Shown here in pieces: positions 61,586 to 64,000 of a DNA stretch of 64,000 nucleotides (position 1 is its first letter; every line of letters begins with the position of its first letter). The notes beneath the pieces were generated by a model. That model was not told the origin of the DNA, made no database searches, and saw only the letters and a list, made by a program, of their open reading frames with translations. A program made the position numbers and the translations under genes. The DNA is from JAJPJE01 sp963724985 (lineage in GTDB: Bacteria; Acidobacteriota; Terriglobia; Terriglobales; Acidobacteriaceae), in assembly GCA_963724985.1 (NCBI GenBank), contig CAVRWV010000020.1, positions 1 to 64,000 on the forward strand, read 5' to 3'.

Positions 61586-63191
61586 CTACTTCCCTGCTTC
61601 TACGGTTAGTGCTGTCGTCGCGACAGGCGCTACCGGAGTCTGTGCCAATACCGGTTTGTTCAGATCAGGCCGGACCGTCTGCACGATCTGCTGCACCGGT
61701 TGCTCCATGATCTGGAAGATCGGCTTCGGATAAAGCCCGATCGCGAACGCCAGGATCAGCAGCGGCACGAAGCACAGCACCTCGCGCGGCGTCAGATCCT
61801 GCAGCTTTTCATTCTTCGGATTCTTGACCGGCCCGAAGAACACGCGCTGGTAGAGCCACAACAAGTACGAAGCCGCCAGCACCACGCCCGGAACCGCCCA
61901 CGCCGCCCAAGCCTTGTTCTCAATAAACGCACCCTGCAGAATCGTGAACTCGCCGATGAAGCCATTCAGCAGCGGCAGCCCCATCGAACTCAGGAACATA
62001 ATCATCGTGATCGTCGCGTACACCGGCATCACGTTCGAGATCCCGCCGTACTCAGAGATATCGCGCGTATGCCTGCGCTCGTACAAAATGCCGACGATCA
62101 AGAAGAGTGCGCCCGTCGAGATTCCGTGGTTGATCTGTTGCAGCAGCGATCCGCTCAGTCCCGCCTGGTTCAGTGCAAAAATTCCCAGCGTGCAGAAACC
62201 CAGGTGGCTGACAGATGAATACGCCACCAGCTTCTTCATGTCGGTCTGCACCAGCGAAACCAGCGCGCCGTACACGATCCCAATAATCGATAGCGTGATA
62301 ATCGTCCCGCGCACCATCGGATGTGCCACCGGATCCAGCACCTGCGGGAAGAACGGCAGCGAGAAGCGCATGAAAGCCGTACGTTCCCATCTTCAGCAGA
62401 ACGCCCGCCAGGATCACCGAACCCGCCGTCGGAGCTTCTACGTGCGCATCCGGCAGCCATGTGTGGAACGGGAACATCGGCACCTTGATCGCGAATCCGA
62501 CGAAGAACGCCACGAACAACCAGATCGCGTAGTGATACGGAATCTGCGGCGCCGTCTGGTACAGCTCCGGAATGCTGAACGTGTAAACACCCGTCAGCGC
62601 ATGGTGATGGAAGTACAGGAACAAAATCGCCAGCAGCATCAGCAGCGAGCCGACCAGCGTATACAGGAAAAACTTGATCGCCGCATAGAGCTTCCGCGGC
62701 CCGCCCCATATTCCGATCAGCAAGTACATCGGCACCAGCATCGCTTCCCAGAACACGAAGAACAGGAAGAAGTCGAGCGCCATGAAGACGCCGAGCATGC
62801 CCGTCTGCAGGATCAGGAACCACACGTAGTATTCCTTCACGCGGTCCTGAATCGCATTCCATGACGACAGGATGGAGATCCATCCCAGCAGCGTCGTCAG
62901 CATAATCAGCAGGAACGAGATGCCGTCGATGCCGAGGTAATATCCCGCGCCGATGGAGGGGATCCAGGTGTTCGGTGCGCCCTCAATGAACTTGAAGCCC
63001 GGTTGCGTGCGCAGCACCCAGAACCATGGGATCAGCGGAAGCGAAATCAGCAGCCCCGCCAGCGAGAACATATTCGCTACCCAGCGGATCGCGTTCTTCT
63101 GCTCTTTCGGGATCAGCAGCAGAACCAGCGCGCCCACCAGCGGCGTAAAGAGAACGATCGAAAGTATGTGGTTATACATTGCGTAAGCCAT
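61586..63191 (-). pseudogene. nuoM: NADH-quinone oxidoreductase subunit M, one frameshift
   Basis: The N-terminal part (to about residue 270) ends correctly with VPMFPFHTWLPDAHVEAPTA and GVLLKMGTYGF, then the frame goes wrong; the rest of the protein continues in another frame from MRFSLPFFPQVLDPVAHP to the stop at 61586 with LVAYSSVSHLGFCTLGIFAL. The join needs one base less in the AAA run at 62375-62377 (TTT on the coding strand). Combined length (about 530 residues) is normal. Since complex I function depends on NuoM, I suspect a sequencing or assembly error; the sequence as given is broken. Flanked by intact nuoL and nuoN. Confidence 0.85.
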
Positions 63192-63197
63192 TCCTAG

Positions 63198-64000
63198 TTA
63201 GCGGATCGCGTAGTACCACACGAATCCGACCAGACCCACTACCATGACCAGCGCGTACCACTGCACCAGTCCCCACTCGAACAGTCGCGTGGGATAAGAA
63301 AGCAATTGCGCCAAAATCGCCGGACCATTCACCAGCACGCCGTCGATGATCCACTTGTCCCACCAGTTCGACAGTGCTGCACTGAACCGCGTAATCCAGC
63401 CTGCGCCGTTCACCGTACCGTCGATGACTTTGGCGTCAAACTTCCACGACGCTTCGCCCAGTCCAATCGCGCCCAGACGCACCGGCCCAAGTTTCTTGCG
63501 ACCCGTGAACGCGTAGTCGTACGCTTCGTCGACGTAGTACTTATTCAGCAGCGTGCTGTAGACCGGAGGCGCTGCGACTTGGATCGGCTCCTTATAGCCC
63601 TTCGCGGCTTTGCCGTATGCGCGACTCGCCATGAACCAGCCGCCGATGGCTGCGCCGACCGAGAGCAGCATCAGGGCGTACTCCGACGCCGGCGTGTGCT
63701 CTTCTTCGGGCTTGCCCACCGCCGCGGCCGCTGCTTTGACGGTCTGCGCTTCGCTCGCGAACACTGGGCTCAGAAACTTCTCAAACCGATTCGTTCCACC
63801 CAAGCTGTGCGGCAATCCCAGATATCCTGCGAATACCGAGCAGATCGCCAGCATCACCAACGGCATCGTCATCGACTTCGGCGATTCATGCACATGATGT
63901 TCTGCTTCGTGACTCAGCCGCGACTCTCCAAAGAACGTCAGGTAGATCAGCCGGAACATGTAGAACGACGTCATGATTGCCGTCACGAACGCCACGTACC
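63198..64000 (-). CDS. nuoL: NADH-quinone oxidoreductase subunit L, C-terminal part
   Basis: The frame runs off the right edge, so only the last 267 residues are visible. MTSFYMFRLIYLTFFGESRL is the typical NuoL C-terminal segment, followed by several membrane helices and the long lateral-helix region (PVYSTLLNKYYVDEAYDYAF, SNWWDKWIIDGVLVNG). The stop is six bases before the nuoM start. Confidence 0.94.
   Translation of the reverse strand, partial: YVAFVTAIMTSFYMFRLIYLTFFGESRLSHEAEHHVHESPKSMTMPLVMLAICSVFAGYLGLPHSLGGTNRFEKFLSPVFASEAQTVKAAAAAVGKPEEEHTPASEYALMLLSVGAAIGGWFMASRAYGKAAKGYKEPIQVAAPPVYSTLLNKYYVDEAYDYAFTGRKKLGPVRLGAIGLGEASWKFDAKVIDGTVNGAGWITRFSAALSNWWDKWIIDGVLVNGPAILAQLLSYPTRLFEWGLVQWYALVMVVGLVGFVWYYAIR

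Noticed and set aside
61700..62864. Open frames on the plus strand through nuoM
   Set aside because: Shadows of nuoM; Arg/Gln/His-rich and without motifs.
1..64000. CRISPR arrays, insertion sequences or prophage
   Set aside because: No regularly spaced repeats, transposase or phage genes were seen.

Overview
The window reads as a piece of chromosome from a member of the Acidobacteriota, most likely a Koribacter/Terriglobia-like soil bacterium. This is inferred from gene content: two signal-peptide proteins with the von Willebrand A-like fold typical of the phylum, a BACON-domain remnant, a multiheme-cytochrome/TPR protein next to a CRTAC1 (FG-GAP plus ASPIC/UnbV) protein, a PEP-CTERM protein, an M56 peptidase/BlaI pair and a MarR-GNAT fusion. 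No 16S rRNA or other decisive marker is present. Genes are densely packed. No insertion sequence, prophage or CRISPR array was seen.

Layout. 1-8.5 kb: the edge of what looks like an exopolysaccharide/PEP-CTERM locus: a partial TPR protein, UDP-sugar dehydrogenase, a receiver-less sigma-54 activator, a PilZ protein, a histidine kinase with a sigma-54 response regulator, a PEP-CTERM protein with a sigma-54-like promoter, and a BACON remnant. 8.5-11.3 kb: M23 peptidase, di-haem cytochrome c peroxidase and a 52-residue membrane protein. 11.5-16.3 kb: a sugar-type oxidoreductase and the threonine cluster lysC-thrC-thrB. 16.4-20.4 kb: GNAT, two PilZ proteins (one fused to a kinase-like dimerisation domain), a polyprenyl-phosphate glycosyltransferase and an epimerase. 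20.4-25.9 kb: a secreted protein, a LytS/LytTR two-component pair, a Sel1-repeat protein and a MarR-GNAT protein. 26-29.4 kb: HtrA protease, M56 peptidase and BlaI repressor. 29.5-34.6 kb: tRNA-Arg, five-haem cytochrome/TPR protein and CRTAC1 protein. 34.6-41.4 kb: 2-hydroxyacid dehydrogenase, DUF302 protein, ThiH-like radical SAM enzyme, aminotransferase, glycosyltransferase, VTT membrane protein and tRNA-Leu. 41.4-46 kb: an unsaturated-uronate catabolic operon (kduI, MFS transporter, kdgK, KDPG aldolase, cupin). 46-50 kb: small stress and redox proteins, a DUF4139 protein and an EamA transporter. 50-55.5 kb: two VWA proteins, an OmpR-type two-component system and an acyl-CoA desaturase. 55.9-58 kb: DoxX and a broken ABC exporter. 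58-64 kb: atpZ-atpI-atpB-atpE preceded on the same strand by nuoL-nuoM-nuoN.

Five reading-frame breaks fall between 48.5 and 62.4 kb (EamA, both ABC exporter genes, nuoM), mostly in short homopolymer or dinucleotide tracts. Because nuoM is a core respiratory gene, sequencing or assembly error is a serious alternative to true gene decay there.
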